DNA of 64,000 nucleotides. Origin: Icerya purchasi (Eukaryota > Arthropoda > Insecta > Hemiptera > Monophlebidae). Shown in pieces: positions 44,781 to 57,960 of this stretch. The stretch is taken from assembly GCA_039619475.1 (NCBI GenBank), contig CM077115.1, positions 394,602,557-394,666,556 of the forward strand, in the 5' to 3' direction. Numbering within the stretch: the first letter of the stretch is position 1; every line of letters starts with the position of its first letter. Made by a program: the position numbers and the translations under genes. Below the pieces are notes generated by a model. It was not told where the DNA came from, did no database searches, and was given only the letters and a program-made list of their open reading frames with translations.

Positions 44781-45519
44781 ACCTCGGTGAAGTTTCAACG
44801 TACGGAAATATAGGTCACATAACTGAGAAGGATTTTAATATTCGATGACATATTTACGTTTGACAAAGTTTATAAAAATATTTCGCTAAAAATAGTTTTT
44901 CGCATTAACACGAATTCATACATATAGATTAATTCTAATAGAAAGGTTCCAAAAAATTTCTTGCTTATGGCGCACTCTGTTGATTTAATTATAAATATCA
45001 ATTATCATAGTTCCCAAGTTAAACGACAGACTGACGGGAGCGTAATGAAGCTAACTCACGATTACGGATTATGGATTTTTATTTATGATTTTTAATGAAA
45101 GCAATTTTTTATTATTTTATTTTTGAAATAAAATTTTTTCTCTAGAGAGAGGGAATGCGTTATCTATTAAAGTATTATATTCGATACCGCAAACACTGCT
45201 GCGAAATTGTGGCTATAATGTGGAATGGTTGATTTCTTTGCCCCTTTCTATCGGCATTTTTGGTCCCTTTTGCGCAGTTGTGTCCATAGGGTTGTACGGT
45301 ATATTCTATTTTTTCTTCCTCTGAGCATTGTAAATGTTCTTTACATATTGTTAAAATTTTGGTCAATATTGTTCTTGTACTTCTAATTTGCTAATACAAT
45401 CGTATCTTTTGCCCTTTTTTTTCCTACCCAATTTTCCTCTCTTTTTTATTAGTCTTCCTCCTACCTACTTCATAAGCGATATTTTTTTTTTTTTGATATA
45501 TATGTAAGTTTTTTAATCG
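44781..45519. other. No gene recognised
   Basis: AT-rich. A minus-strand 63-codon frame at 45175-45366 has no recognisable content. Confidence 0.45.
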
Positions 45520-47070
45520 TGTTCTAACTCGCATCAGTGTATCTGGTATTCCTATTCCTGTTGTCAATTCCATATGCTATCTTGGTCCTTTTTTTAAATA
45601 CCCGTTTCACATTCCGGGAGCCTTTCTCTCCTCAGTTGGGGAGGCGATCCGTTTATTCGTCTAATTCAAAGCTATTATTCGGTCCAAGCTCGACTACTGT
45701 TCCTTTATCTATGGTAATTTTTCTAAGTCTCTCCTCTTTAAACTTGACGCGATCCAGAACTCTTGCCTCCGTTTGTGCAACGGAGCCTCGAAATCCTCTC
45801 CCATTCCGTCAGTTTTATCAGAATCGGTTATCTAACCACTGTTTATTCGCCGTTCTCAGCTTGGGTATCGCATCCTGATTAAATATCTCCCAGTCTCCTT
45901 GTCCAAACATCTTTCTTCTTATCTTTGTACCAAAAACCACCCAATCCTGTCGCTCATTGCTGCCCGTCTTTCTAATTTTCCTCCTGTTGTCTTTCCCTAT
46001 AACACTCTCCCTTACTTCTCTCGCGACTTCAATAGCCTATGGCAGCCTATCAAATTCTCCGCTCTCCCACTTCGAGCCCATTCCTCCTCTCACGGCGCAG
46101 TCAACGATGAATTTCTTCATTTATTGAATTCCTCTTTTCTTTCTCATGTAATAATCCTTCCCAATGGTTCCAGGAGCGAGGATGGCGTGGGTGGTGCGTT
46201 TACTACCTCATCGCTTCGGAATTCTGAGTCCTTCCAGTTTCCTTCTTTCTGCTCTATCTTTTCTGCCGAGTCGATCGCTATTCTTCAGGCTATCTTTTTT
46301 ATTTCCTCTCCAAGCGGGCTTTCCCAATTACTCATAATTTCGGACTCTAAAAGCGTCCTTCAAGCCATATCCTCTCCTCCTTCACACTCCTCTGATGGTA
46401 CTATTCTCTCAATTCGTTCTTGTACCTCCACTTTGCAGTCATCCCGTTCTATTCTTATTGATTTTTTCCGGAATTAACGGCAATGACGCAGCTGACTCTT
46501 TAGCTCGCTCTGCTGCCCGCCTTGATTCATTCCACAACTATTTTCCTTTTTCAGACATCCTTTCCTTATCCACCTCCAATCACACCAGACTTTGGTGAGA
46601 CATTTATCCCTCCCTATTTTCTAATTGCCATTCGCATTACCGTTTTATTCAGTCGATTCCTCGTTCCCTGTCTTGGTTCCATTCTATTTCTTTCGGTCGT
46701 CGCTCCTCTATTGTCTCCCTAATTCGTCTCCTGATCAATCATTCACTTCTCCCCTCTCCTCGCTTTCGATTTGTTCTGTTGCTGTCTCCTTATTGTTCTC
46801 TTCACGATTGTGATCCTCTTCGTATAAGTGATGCTGATCATATTTTCTTTGAGTGTCCTGCTTTTCTTAATGAACGCTCCTTTTCATACAGCCAGTTCTT
46901 GACATTGGGTCTCCCTGCTTCCTATAGCGCTTCCTTTATCCTCTCTTTTTCTTCATCTTCTGTGATGCCTGCACTGCTGTCCTTTGTTGCGTCCATTTCT
47001 GACCTTCTAGCTATTTAGTTTTATAGCTTAGCTTTTCCTGTTGTTGGGTCAATGTCGCTGATACCCCCAT
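45520..47070 (+). mobile_element. RNase H-encoding LINE (I/R1-group), 3' half, decayed
   Basis: In order on + strand: reverse transcriptase thumb (SKLDYCSFIYGN, then KLDAIQNSCLRLCNGAS, 45687-45788); a linker (46.0 kb); RNase H (NGSRSEDGVGGAF, AESIAILQAI, ISDSKSVLQAI in 45899-46477; GINGNDAADSLARSAA at ~46469-46518); and a C-terminal segment with CDPLRISDADHIFFECP (46779-47018), ending SDLLAI. The 3' UTR contains ttgttgggtcaatgtcgctg (47041-47060). Several frameshifts; the WxPSHSG part of RNase H is deleted. Strongly C/T-rich on the coding strand. Same family as 7440-8125 and 59160-59530. Confidence 0.82.
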
Positions 47071-47159
47071 GTTCTCTTTCAACAATTTTTTTTATTCCTC
47101 GTTTTATTTCAACAACTTTTTTCCATCAATTTACTGTATTACAAACTGGTTATCTAGGC

Positions 47160-47760
47160 CATCCAGCAATATTCTTAACTAGGGAAATATTGAGCATGAA
47201 GGGAGAAGTATCCAATGGTACCTACCCAATAGTTTTTACCTTAAACAAAGTCATGAGGTTTTTTACGCTTCAGCCACTTCTTATCACTAACAATATGTAG
47301 CAGTCCAGCAGCAAATTTGTTCGGATGACTTTCAAGTCTTTCTGCGTGTCTTTGGGCATGCGTTTTAATAACATCTCTCACGTACACTATCCCTAAATCC
47401 TGATGCAAGATTAGATTTGGAACTTACCATGATGCCTTGGTTACGAGCCTAAGGATTTTATTGCGCGTGGTCTATATTATCTACAGAGATTTGTAGGTTT
47501 AGCACAGCGCCAAAGCTGTACTGCGTAGGTCCAAATAGGTTTCAAGATACTTGTGTATATCAATCGTTTATTATCGATACTTAAACAGGAGTAATCGAAC
47601 ACGAAATCGAATACTACCGTGTAGTTACAGTGTCTTAATATCTTGCTATTATTTGATTTTTTGTGTATTAATTGAAAAAAACTATCTGCAGATAGCGAAC
47701 GATAATTATCAGTCGGCGTGAACAATGATGTAAATTGCGGTAGCCAAAAACGGAATGTAC
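47160..47760 (-). mobile_element. Jockey-like LINE, C-terminal end of ORF2
   Basis: Minus-strand frame 47477-47725 has RLIYTSILKPIWTYAVQLW, the Jockey thumb motif also present in the ORF2 at 2914-5568. Downstream (47470 to ~47240), in shifted frames, are ILRLVTKASW, LHQDLGIVYVRDVIK and KKWLKRKKP, the usual Jockey C-terminus. 5'-truncated and frameshifted. Confidence 0.8.
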
Positions 47761-48339
47761 GTTTACAAATGATGTTTCGGTATCACAAAAGCGGGACAAG
47801 GTTTAGACGATCGCAATTTATGTACGAAATATATAAATGAATTCATTTTACCTTTCCGCTTAAGATACTCTATACCTGATCCAAATTTTATATTGGTTTC
47901 TCAGTGTTTTGCAGTGACACATGGAACTTCCCAAATATTGTTTGTTAAAGATGTGTGAAGTTCTTTGTTTCGTGTTCAAGTTATTAGTTAATTTGATCGT
48001 GAACGAACGCTATTTCCGAATAAACCGGTAAGACTATTTAATTATTTCACTGATAACGTGTTCGTATTCGTATATATTTCGTTGCTTGCTAGCGCCGACT
48101 CGCACGGCGCGCTTGACGGTAGCGGTACATAGTATTACCATGATGAACGCAGGTTTACACTTCGCTTTAACGATGCGATATCATCAGATAACAAGATAGC
48201 GGAATCAGGTCGCCGTACTGATAACAACGTTGGGCAAACAGCACATCTCGTTTCCCCCATACGAGTACGTATGTCTGAGAATAATCAATAGAAAGCAGTA
48301 CCATATACCAAAAGACTGCGAACATGAAGTTCTTCCGCT

Positions 48340-50830
48340 AATTATTCCAGTTCTTCGGTAGATTCGCCTAAACCTAAATGTAACATATTTAAGTTCTTAT
48401 CTACCGACGATGACGAAGAATATATAAATGACATCCCAATGGAAGTAAATAATCCAACATCAGCCGGAAGAAATCCCATTAGTGTAGAACATAATAAAGC
48501 TAATCGTGGAATTAATGATTCAAATACAGCGAACGTTACTAACGAAATAACTAAATTAAATAGTAATATAATTAATAATATCAATAAAACAAAAAAAATG
48601 TTTCACCAGTACTAGTCAAAAATACTGAAGATATCACAATGTTAAGAAATTATCCATTATCCGATGAGGATATAAAATTTGCTTTAAAATCGACTAAAAC
48701 GGGTGTCATCATTACCCTAAAAAATAGTGATAGTTATCGCAAAACAATCAAGTTATTAAAGTCAAAAAATTATTATTATTTTACATATCAGTTATCAAAG
48801 GATAAACCTTTTCGGGTAGTACTCAGAAACTTGCATCCTATCACTGTCACGGAACAAATAAAAAAAGAAATCGAGAATAAGGGACTCAAAGTTTAAAATG
48901 TTGTGAATATTATATACCCTAAAAAAAAAAAAAATCGAACTACCTATGCACTATATCGATCTCTACCCATCACCTCAAAACGAAAATATATTTTTATTAA
49001 GCACACTACCGTATGCTAAGGTAGAATAGCAAGAAAGGAAATCGAATAAGCAATTAATTCAGTACAAAAAATGTCAGTTATACGGTTATTCATAAAATTA
49101 TTGTAATTTGCCGTTCAGATGCGTAAGAGGTGGCAATAAACATGATACCAAAAAATTCTATCAAACTATGAACCCTAAATCGGGCTGTGCACTGTGTGTG
49201 TGTGGTGGTGGGGGGGGGGGGGGATCACCCCGATAATTATAGAGGGTGCCCAGAGCACAAACGTTTAATTCAATATCGATTTCAGTCTTTAAACAAAACT
49301 ATAAACAGAAATTACGAATACCATTACCAAGATTTCTCCCCCTAAATAATGATTGCAAGGTAACTAATTCAATCCGGGCAGATCGAGTGGGTAATTCTGG
49401 ATATATGCGTGAAGCTAAAAATACTCTCCATAATGTAGCCAACGCTGATAATCGCTAAAACTCATGGAACAATTTTCGTCTCCATTAACCGGAATATTAT
49501 AGTTAAGATAATTAATGATTTTAAATCATTACATCATTGTTTACAATTTTAAATAACCTTTTAGAAAAACTTGCAGTATGAGTATTAATGCACCTACGAA
49601 CAGCTCATTAGCCGTCATATTATGGAACTGTAATGGATTAAATAGCAAAAAAGTACGAACTTGAATTATTTCTTAACACGAACAGAATTGATGTTGCACT
49701 CATTATTGAGACGCACTTAATTTACACAGACAGTTTTAATATCAGGAGCTATGATACCTATTGTGTCACGCACCCTGATCAAAGAGCTCATGGAGGTGTA
49801 GCAATCTTAATTAGATCCAGCCTAACTCATATTGAAAGTTACAATGAAGCTACGTTTGGATATCAAATTATAGCGGTTAATTTAATCGTAGCTCATTCTG
49901 ATTACACCGTTACTGCAATGTATTTCCACCCCAACATTATTGTGTTACCCAAAACAAAACTAAAAGCAATAATCAAGGGATTTGGTAGCAGAGTAATTGT
50001 GAGTGGTGATTTCAATGCCAAACATAATGCATGGAATTTCAGTAAAACAAATTCTAGGGGAAGAATGATTTTTAACCTAGTTGAACAAAGTGATTTAAAT
50101 GTGATTTCACCCGATATATTGGCCAGCATACAGAAATCGAATACCAAATGTTTCAAATTTTTTTATTACAAAAAATATACAAAAGATCAAAATTAGCTGC
50201 AAAGCATACCAACCAGAGCTGAGTTCAGATCATATACCAGTCTTAGCATGTTTTGGTGTTGAACCTATCTATAATGATTATAAATAACTATTATTAGTCA
50301 ATAACAGTACAAACTGGTCAAAATTTGCATGTAGCATGGAATTAAGTACAACATTAAACATACGGTTAAAAACGAAAGAGAACTTAAATAGTGCCGTAGA
50401 AGCATTTGTTAGTAACATTCATGAATCTTGCAGATCTACCACAGTATACATCTAAATTTCATCAGAACCACACCTTTAACTTACCCATTGAAATTAGAAA
50501 ATTAATGCAAGTTACACGAAGAGCAAGACGTAGTTGGCATCATAATAGCGTACCATTATTAAGACATGAATATAATTATCTTCACAGTCAACTACGGCAG
50601 TCTATCATTCAGTATAATAACAACAAATACACTCAGTTCTTCTCTTCATTAAATTCTGAAGATTTATCGGTGTGGTCAGTAACTAAGTCATACCTAACGG
50701 TACAGCCAAGGCAAGTACCGTTAAGAAAACGCAACGGTGAGTGGGCCAAGACAGAAAATTTGCTGAATATATGTATAATAGCCTTTAACCATATGACGAC
50801 TTAAACGATTATGATAACAGTCGCATAGTT
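48340..50830 (+). mobile_element. Jockey-like LINE, decayed 5' part (ORF1 and endonuclease)
   Basis: ORF1 remnants run from ~48370, with gag domain SDSYRKTIKLLKSKNYYYFTY (48728-48790) and FRVVLRNLHP (to 48896), homologous to the ORF1 at 5565-6482. Decayed zinc-knuckle words lie near 49080-49260. ORF2 follows: WNCNGLNSKK (~49627), ALIIETHL, HGGVAILIRS, then GDFNAKHNAW in 49918-50196 (endonuclease). 50406-50804 is the linker before the reverse transcriptase (IRKLMQVTRRARRSW, NSEDLSVWSVTKSYL). Multiple stops and shifts; truncated before the reverse transcriptase catalytic blocks. Confidence 0.82.
49207..49222. repeat. G-run after (GT)n
   Basis: gtgtgtgtgtggtgg followed by about 14 G residues, inside the zinc-knuckle region of the decayed Jockey ORF1. 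Confidence 0.8.
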
Positions 50831-50989
50831 CATCAGTTTCTTAAAGTCGCCGACATAACTAACGCTACCCACAAAACATATTTACTGTTGTTACTGTTGT
50901 TAAAGGTCGCATGTATACATACAATTTTTGTTGATTTTATAAGATAAAATCAAAATTTATACAGTATATTTAATTTTAAATACAAGTAT

Positions 50990-51240
50990 GTTAATTAAGA
51001 TGGATATAATCTGTGATGTAATACAACAAAGGAAATCCGGTTATTTCGGTCACGTTATCAGATGGATGACGAATTGTTACGCCTAATTATACCAGGAAAG
51101 ATTATGGGAAAAAGAGGGCGAAGAAGAAGAAAGACTTCGTGGATCGACAAAATAACAATGAGAAGCTTACGCAGCGGCCAAACATGAAATGTGATATTTA
51201 GCCAACAAATGATCGTTAACGCTCACATATCTGCGTGTGA
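50990..51240 (+). mobile_element. RTE-like LINE 3'-end fragment
   Basis: Reads QQRKSGYFGHVIR, then in another frame LIIPGKIMGKRGRRRRKTSW (~51084-51145), parallel to RKIRYFGHT and LQGKIEGKRGVGRRKLSW at 31.0-31.15 kb. Only the C-terminal tail of the reverse transcriptase protein remains. Confidence 0.65.
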
Positions 51241-54200
51241 CACGAGAAGAAGATGGATATCTTCATTGTCGGTAATATCGAAATTTGATTTATACGCAAA
51301 TCGATTTAATCATCTAATTTATATGCGTCTATTTAATTTATATTGAACTACTCCTGTTGGATTTCATAATCGAGTATGAATTCAGACGATATCTTCCTCC
51401 CAGTGCTGGACAGAGTTATATTCAAATTTTTTTCTTCAGAAAAAATAAATTCTGAAAGTTCAAAATGTGATCTTAATTCGTGTTTGTTTGTAAGTACCTT
51501 CATGAATACGGATATTAATTAATTTATCTGGGTTTATCAGTTTCTTTAGTACGAAATAAAGTTCAACACATTAAATTTCCTGTTCTTTTTCCTTCCATTT
51601 ATCCTTAATTTTCTATATTTATCATTTTTTAGCCAATATCTATGGTATGTTTTTAGGCGAGCAAACTGATTTTAAATACGAACTGCGTTCACGCGGCATC
51701 TCACCATTCAGCTACATATGAACTAAGTATTACTTGAACGATTACCTTCTTTTTTTAATATCTCGAGATATAATTAACGAGACTCGTCGCATACTGTATC
51801 TCATAAGAGACCAACGCGTTTGAAATAGGTGTCAACTTGGAATTATCGTGCTGACATGTGGTAAGCAGCCGGTAAGATTTGTGGTTTTTCTCCTTTTCTA
51901 GAGGAACATATTTTTAGACTGATAAACGTGAAATTATACATAGGACCAATGGAAACCAAGAAGAAAGATTATATATAGATGACGCTTTGATTCGACGAAA
52001 ATAATGGAAAAATTTTACTCATTAAACTTGTACAATAAAAACTAACGATGCTTCGTGATATAAAAGATTGTGCGGAGAAATCTTCTTTCACAAGGCGCTT
52101 CAAGCTGATTGGATCATAATAGACGGTAAAAATGAAAAAATCCGGTCTGATGTTCTAGGAGGCGGAACAGCTTCAGATACATTTAACAACGAATTTAGCG
52201 GATGCGTCGGCTTCGACGTGAGAATAGCTGTTGTCGACTTGTGTGAGCCTGTCTAGAAATTCGTTTATAAAGGAGAATAGATGTTTGTTTCAATGGTTGA
52301 TTCTAAATCATATCCATCTTAGCAATTTAGGCGGAACAAACATGAATTAAGCATTTATCAAAACTGCTACCGGCTTCGTCATAGGCGTTGGATTAATTCG
52401 CGGTCGACGGAGACAGTGTTTCTATAACAATCGTTTTTATGGCCGAAGGTAAGAAGAATGGAATGCGATTTTATTCGGTTGCCACGGTAACCGACATCCC
52501 TTACGCAGAAGATGCTACGCCATTATTGGATTTATTGCCCGGCAGATTCTTTGGCCATTGTGCCCGGACGATAAAAGTTGTTTCTATGGTTACACGTGCA
52601 GATTTAACGAATATGTAAGGCGACCTATAGCGTCCAGATATGATACTACCTATTGCGCATATTTCACGATCGCCGCACATAAGAAAAAATAATATTTTTA
52701 TTAGAATCCACTACCGACACTTTATTTACTTTGTAAAGCCCTATCTCTTTTTTTCCAGAACTTTACGATTCTAACAGTGTACTTTGTTTCGAAATTATTT
52801 TTTAAGCAAACTTTTACGCGAATTTCTAACTTGCAGTGTCCCCAACGTTAGAACGGAACAGGTGAAGATACTCGTTTGCCATGGGTTATCTTAAACTTGA
52901 TGATACGTCTGTACGACTCTTTTGTATTATACTATTGCATCATTTTGCCTTTAAATTATTAACAAATGAAAATCTTCTCAGCCGCTGAGCTGGTTTATTG
53001 CGCGCGTTAAAATTTGTAATAAACAGCTGCTTAAGCTCCGTTAGTTTATAGTGTTTGGTCTATGTTCACTTAAATAAATTGAAAAAAGACATTCATTTTA
53101 GTATTTGTAAATGTATACCGGCTTTTTGATAATTCCTAAAAGGTTGGATGAATGAAATTCTGTTTTTAATATAAATTTTTAATATATATATATATATAAC
53201 AACTCTGACCTTTGGAAAGTCCCCCACAATAGCGCTCTTGTAATGCTAATAAGAAAATTGTTTTAATTAACTACCTTATTCTTTTATTTTGTTTTAGTTA
53301 AGGACTTTATCAAAAACACCGCATCATCTTTTATAAATGAATTTATTACATCGAAATACTTCCTTTAACCGGCGATGGCCAGTATGTGAAGTATATAATT
53401 GTCTTAAAATGTAACAGAAAAAATTAATTTCTTTCACAACTCTCCCGGCGTCATGTTGTCACTATGTAGTATATAACTGAAATTCATGGACTTTACCACG
53501 GGATCAACCCCCGAACCAACAGATAATAGTCTGTAATTGATATAAAAAGGTCTGTTTTAACTGACTAGGTAATTTTCAAATTCACGGTTTACGTAGCAAT
53601 TTTTCGTCTGTTGTTGACACTTTATGCCACAACTCGCAAATTTCATTAACAGCTTTCAAGAAATATTTTCGTTACATAAAAATCTCACATGTATTTTTGT
53701 ATTACCCAACGTAAAAATAACGTACCTACTTATTAATGTTTATATTATATAGATGTATTAATGATTACATTAATGATTATGTTATTCTTATGCCGGGGGT
53801 AATATGAAAATCACGTTATGTGTTTATTCTGTTTACGGAAGAATGTTGAGGAAGTTGAAATAGAAATTTCAACGATAGATCGAAAATTATTTATATAATT
53901 TTCAAAGTCATTAAAATTGACTTCCGTAAATATTATACAAAAAATATCGATTCGTGATGATGACAGTACTCCTGACGAGACCTGAACGATCGAATTTGTA
54001 TACATATATACACATATAAGTATGTTCTTCTTTGTTTGCCTTGTCCGCTTAATATTGGCGACCAATTTATTACATAACTGATCCTTGCCATGTCTGCTAG
54101 TTCACTCACATCGTTGGTACTTAATCAGCTTTTTATATTATTCAGACACAGCATTCTTGGCTTGCTTCATGTTTCCCTTTACTTTTTTTCGTACTGCAGA

Positions 54201-54242
54201 GGAAAATATATACGCGTATAAAGTATATATATGTATATATAT
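51241..54242. other. No gene recognised; includes a GC-balanced island near 52.05-52.65 kb
   Basis: No exon with recognisable content. The 52.05-52.65 kb part is less AT-rich than its surroundings, has a 62-codon frame (52068-52256) of unknown nature and an X-box-like palindrome at 52478. The rest is AT-rich. Confidence 0.4.
52478..52491. promoter_or_regulatory. X-box-like RFX-type site
   Basis: gttgccacggtaac is an imperfect palindrome with half-sites GTTGCC and GGTAAC separated by two bases, the layout bound by RFX factors. No adjacent gene start was found, so use is uncertain. Confidence 0.3.
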
Positions 54243-54565
54243 AAACTCGGCCATTTTGGCCTCGAAAGGGGTTGTCTCCCTTGACCCCTCTTGCTTACAT
54301 TTCTGTCTCTTTCTCTTCTATACTTTGTATAAAACGACCAAAATTTACAACGTAATTCTTACCGGCATCAACACAAAAAAAATAACATAATCACAAAAAT
54401 CCTATCCTAACATTTAACTTTCGTTATATAAAATTAAAACATTTTTTCATTACATTTTTCGTTACATTTTCGTTACATAAAATTGTGACATTTTTTAAAT
54501 AATAATAACAAAAATCCTATAAAATATAACAAACGTTACATAAAATTGGGACATTTGTAATTAAT
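54243..54565 (+). repeat. Interspersed AT-flanked repeat, copy B
   Basis: Starts aaactcggccattttggcct after (AT)n. Has an extended middle (accggcatcaacac, a second gttacataaaattgtgac block) not present in copies A and C. Confidence 0.75.
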
Positions 54566-54636
54566 ATATATATATATATATATATGTATATACTTTACGC
54601 ACACACACAGCATATATACATATATATATATATATA

Positions 54637-54850
54637 AACTCGGCCACTTTAGCCTCGGAGGGGCTGTGCCCCTTGACCCCTCTTGCTTATCTCTTTCTCT
54701 TCTATACTTTGTATAAAATGATTAAAATTTACAACGTAATTCTAAATCGGTCCATATGAATATAATAACATAATCACAGAAATTCTATAAAATATAACAA
54801 ACGTTACATAAAATTGAGACATTTTGGAGCCTAAGAATTACGTTGTAATT
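54637..54850 (+). repeat. Interspersed AT-flanked repeat, copy C
   Basis: Starts aaactcggccactttagcct and ends cctaagaattacgttgtaat. It lacks the extended middle, so it is closer to copy A. Forms an inverted pair with copy D across a short (AT)n spacer. Confidence 0.78.
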
Positions 54851-54872
54851 CATATATAATATATATATATAT

Positions 54873-55213
54873 ATTAATTATAACGTAATTCTTAGGCTAG
54901 CCCCCATTCGAAAAAATGTCCCAATTTTATGTAACATTTGTTATATTTTGTGGGATTTGTGTTATTGTTATTTAAAAAATGTCATAATTTTATGTAACGA
55001 AATATGTAATGAAAAAATGTCTTAATTTTATATGATGAAAGTTAAATGTTAGAATAGGATTTTTGTGGTTATGTTATTTTTTTTTTTTTTGTGTTGATGC
55101 CAGTAAGAATTACATTGTAAATTTTGATAATTTTATACAAAGTATAGAAGAGGGACAGAAGTGAAAGCAAGAGCGGTCAAGGGGCACAGCCCCTTTCGAG
55201 GCCAAAATGGCCG

Positions 55214-55218
<5 letters not shown>
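54873..55218 (-). repeat. Interspersed AT-flanked repeat, copy D (inverted)
   Basis: The reverse complement begins at 55218 with aactcggccattttggcctc and ends near 54873. Contains the extended middle seen in copy B (tgatgccagtaagaatt on the + strand). Head-to-head with copy C, giving a ~580-bp imperfect palindrome at 54637-55218. Confidence 0.78.

Positions 55219-55248
<30 letters not shown>
55219..55248. repeat. (AT)n microsatellite
   Basis: An alternating TA run at the outer edge of repeat copy D. Confidence 0.85.
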
Positions 55249-55250
<2 letters not shown>

Positions 55251-57127
55251 CATTTATTGTAAAACTAATTATTAATTTGTTTTTATAATTTATTTGAGTA
55301 ACGTAAGATTATAAAATCTTATTATTCGTTCGAGACCTGCTATGCCGCGTAATTTAGTTTAAAGTTCGCGTATTGTTTGTTTTATTTATTATCGCATGAG
55401 GAAGTGCAATGTATTTATTCGTCCACATTGTGGAAATTAATTCGATATAACGTAACGTAAATGAAATGGTTTAAATGGTGGATTTCTGCTCCAGTAATTA
55501 CCGCCCTTATTAATAAGATGTCGCCTGGCCGCTCTGTTCCATTTCTGTTTTATTTACTTTTTAATTCCTTTCTTTACTCTCCTTTAATAGAAGCGTAATT
55601 TTATTCTTGCCGTGCCTATACAGATTATCTTGAATTCTAGAGTATTTCGTTTACCAGTTTTCCATGCAGCGCGTTCCTCGTAAATCTCATTCAATTTTAA
55701 ATAGCATAGATCACAAACTTCGCCAAATATCGCTCCTGCATATTTTTCGCTCGGCTTAATTTTCGCATGGAAGCCTAAAAGCCAACGATATTTCTTTCCT
55801 GCTAATGCAGTTGTCTATTGTTCCTTACACAGATGACAGAGGCAATTCAAAGAAGTTAATCCTGCAATTATCTGAAATTCAAAAGATATATAGTTTGATA
55901 AGTAGGAAGTAAAAGTTCATTTCAAAAGTCTAACACGTTTTCATTGGCAGTGAGTTAACATCATCAAAAACCTGTAACGATGCTGGACAATGCGCAACTA
56001 AATTTCAAGAATGAAATCAAATATTTAAAAATGATGTCAGACGTCACTTACTCTGGACGTATTTTTATTCGAAATGAAACCGCTGTGTTGGGTTTTCAAC
56101 CCATCTATTATTAAATTATTAATTAATTAATTAATTAATTAATAATAATAGTAATAATAATAGAGTGAAATTCCAACTTAAACTTTACTAATTTCGTACA
56201 AAAATGTTACGCAACTGTGCTTGTCCAGCCTGTCCTGATACTATTGATAAATTCAAGCGAAGTAAAATAAACGTAGAATTACATTAAACTGTTCTATTGC
56301 GTATGCGAGAAAAACGTATCAGTTTTAGGGATATTTTATATGTAAGATATATTTAGTTTTAACTTGGTATAAAAATAGAAACGGTTAAAAGGTGTTTTTT
56401 TTATTTTTATTTTTACAGCTTACTAGTATCCCTTCCCCTGCACAATTTAAATATAATTTATTTCTTGTTTAATAAATACTTTTTTATCTTGTACGTTATA
56501 AGATTCAGTTAGTTATTCTCGGATGTGTTTGCTTTATAGAACTATTCTTTGTAATTTCAGTTATTTCTAGTACTCGAACGGTGGTACCCCGGTCTCGTGG
56601 TCGCGAAATTTTGGAAAAAAAAAATTAAATTAGTAGGTACGGCGTAAATACAAAAAAAAAAAAAAAAAAAAAAAAGTATCTTGCAGAATAATTCAATTTA
56701 TTCGATAATTAGCAATTATTTATCACAATTGTATACTGCGCCATCCATACGACAACAACTTCCCTGCCCATGAGCTACGCAGTAAAGCAATTTTAATTTT
56801 AAAAAGGCTACATTCCTGCCGGTATATAATTTGCCATATGACACGATCACGCCTCTTTTTTTAAATTTTTTCCGCGTCATATCTAGTTGCTCGACTATTT
56901 CCTGGTTAGGTGATTACTTGTTTTGCGGATATCTCAATTAGCTTCTAAAAATTAAAATTTAATTATCACCTGTTGTAATTGCATTAACAAAGATTGCAGA
57001 AAAGTAAAATGCTCGGAGGATACACTATCGGGTTTTCTCACAATTTCAGGACATATAAAACGTACACAATATTCGATTAAAATGGGTTAAAATTAAATTT
57101 ACCCCTTCTTATAAGATTGAATTCAGC
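55249..57127. other. No gene recognised
   Basis: AT-rich. Includes (TTAA)n-like DNA at 56110-56160 and a ~24-nt A-run at 56652-56675. No coding segment. Confidence 0.5.
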
Positions 57128-57268
57128 CAGCTACCGTGAAGTAGCTGCTTACGCAGCGGTATTTCATTCGTGTAGAACCTGGTTCGAATCCGCACATTGG
57201 TACTTCAAAAACTTTACTTACGCTGGGTTAATGCGCATAGTTAACGAGCCCTGAAAAAAAAAAAAAAA
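57128..57268 (+). repeat. tRNA-derived SINE, family 1, copy 2
   Basis: cagctaccgtgaagtagctg and gaacctggttcgaatccgc (B-box-like) are followed by acttcaaaaactttacttac, catagttaacgagccctg and a 15-nt A-run (57254-57269). Same order as 1297-1440, with a clean tail. Confidence 0.7.
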
Positions 57269-57690
57269 ATTCGAACCAACACTTATATTTATCAGATAGT
57301 ACTAAGGACATGTACTAAAACCCCCACTGCAGACTACATATTTGTTTACTTCACGCTTACACATGTTTATAATATTTTACAAAAAAAAAAAAAAAAATCA
57401 TAAATTCCGCCAAATGTTTGAAAATTCTGACTTTTAATTGGCTGTCGCTACACTCACTTAATTTGAAGAAAAGTATGCATAAATCCTGCTGAAAAATATT
57501 GTGCCAAATTAAGCAGCAACGATTTCATAGGATAAATAAACTCCGGTTATATATTACCAATAGAAAATACTTAATGCTTTGATAATTTAATTAATCGTTA
57601 AAAAAGTTTCACAGACGATACGTATTTGAACAAATTATAAACTCATTGCGCGAATCTAAGAATATAAACTTACGCGCCAGGTGGTTACGA
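57269..57690. other. No gene recognised
   Basis: AT-rich, with an A-run at 57380-57396. Confidence 0.5.
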
Positions 57691-57960
57691 ATAAAAAAAT
57701 TTACTTTGTCTCGTTCTGGATTCAAGTCGCTCCCAGGTATTTACCTAATCTGAAATTGAATATTGGTTATAGCAGAGAAATTTGGGAAAGTAGTAAAGGC
57801 GCATCCCAAGTATGTAGAAAGGAACTGGCCGCAGTATTCTCTTTATATCTATTAGGCTTAGTACCATTATAGAAAGCTTAATTTCACAATCCGTGATACC
57901 TTATCAGGGATATATAGGACTTGCTTTACTTTACTGAAACCCGGACGAGTTCTGTGACTG
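57691..57960 (+). repeat. SINE, family 2, copy 1
   Basis: tctggattcaagtcgctccc joins caggtatttacctaatctg, aaggaactggccgcagtatt, ttagtaccattatagaaagc and atccgtgataccttatcagg. The first part equals the end of the right-edge copy (63970-64000) and the second part recurs at 58350-58490. The tRNA-like head is decayed. Confidence 0.65.

Noticed and set aside
52068..52256. 62-codon frame in a GC-balanced block as a gene
   Set aside because: No homology recognised, no clear splice sites or signal; kept only as an unexplained island.
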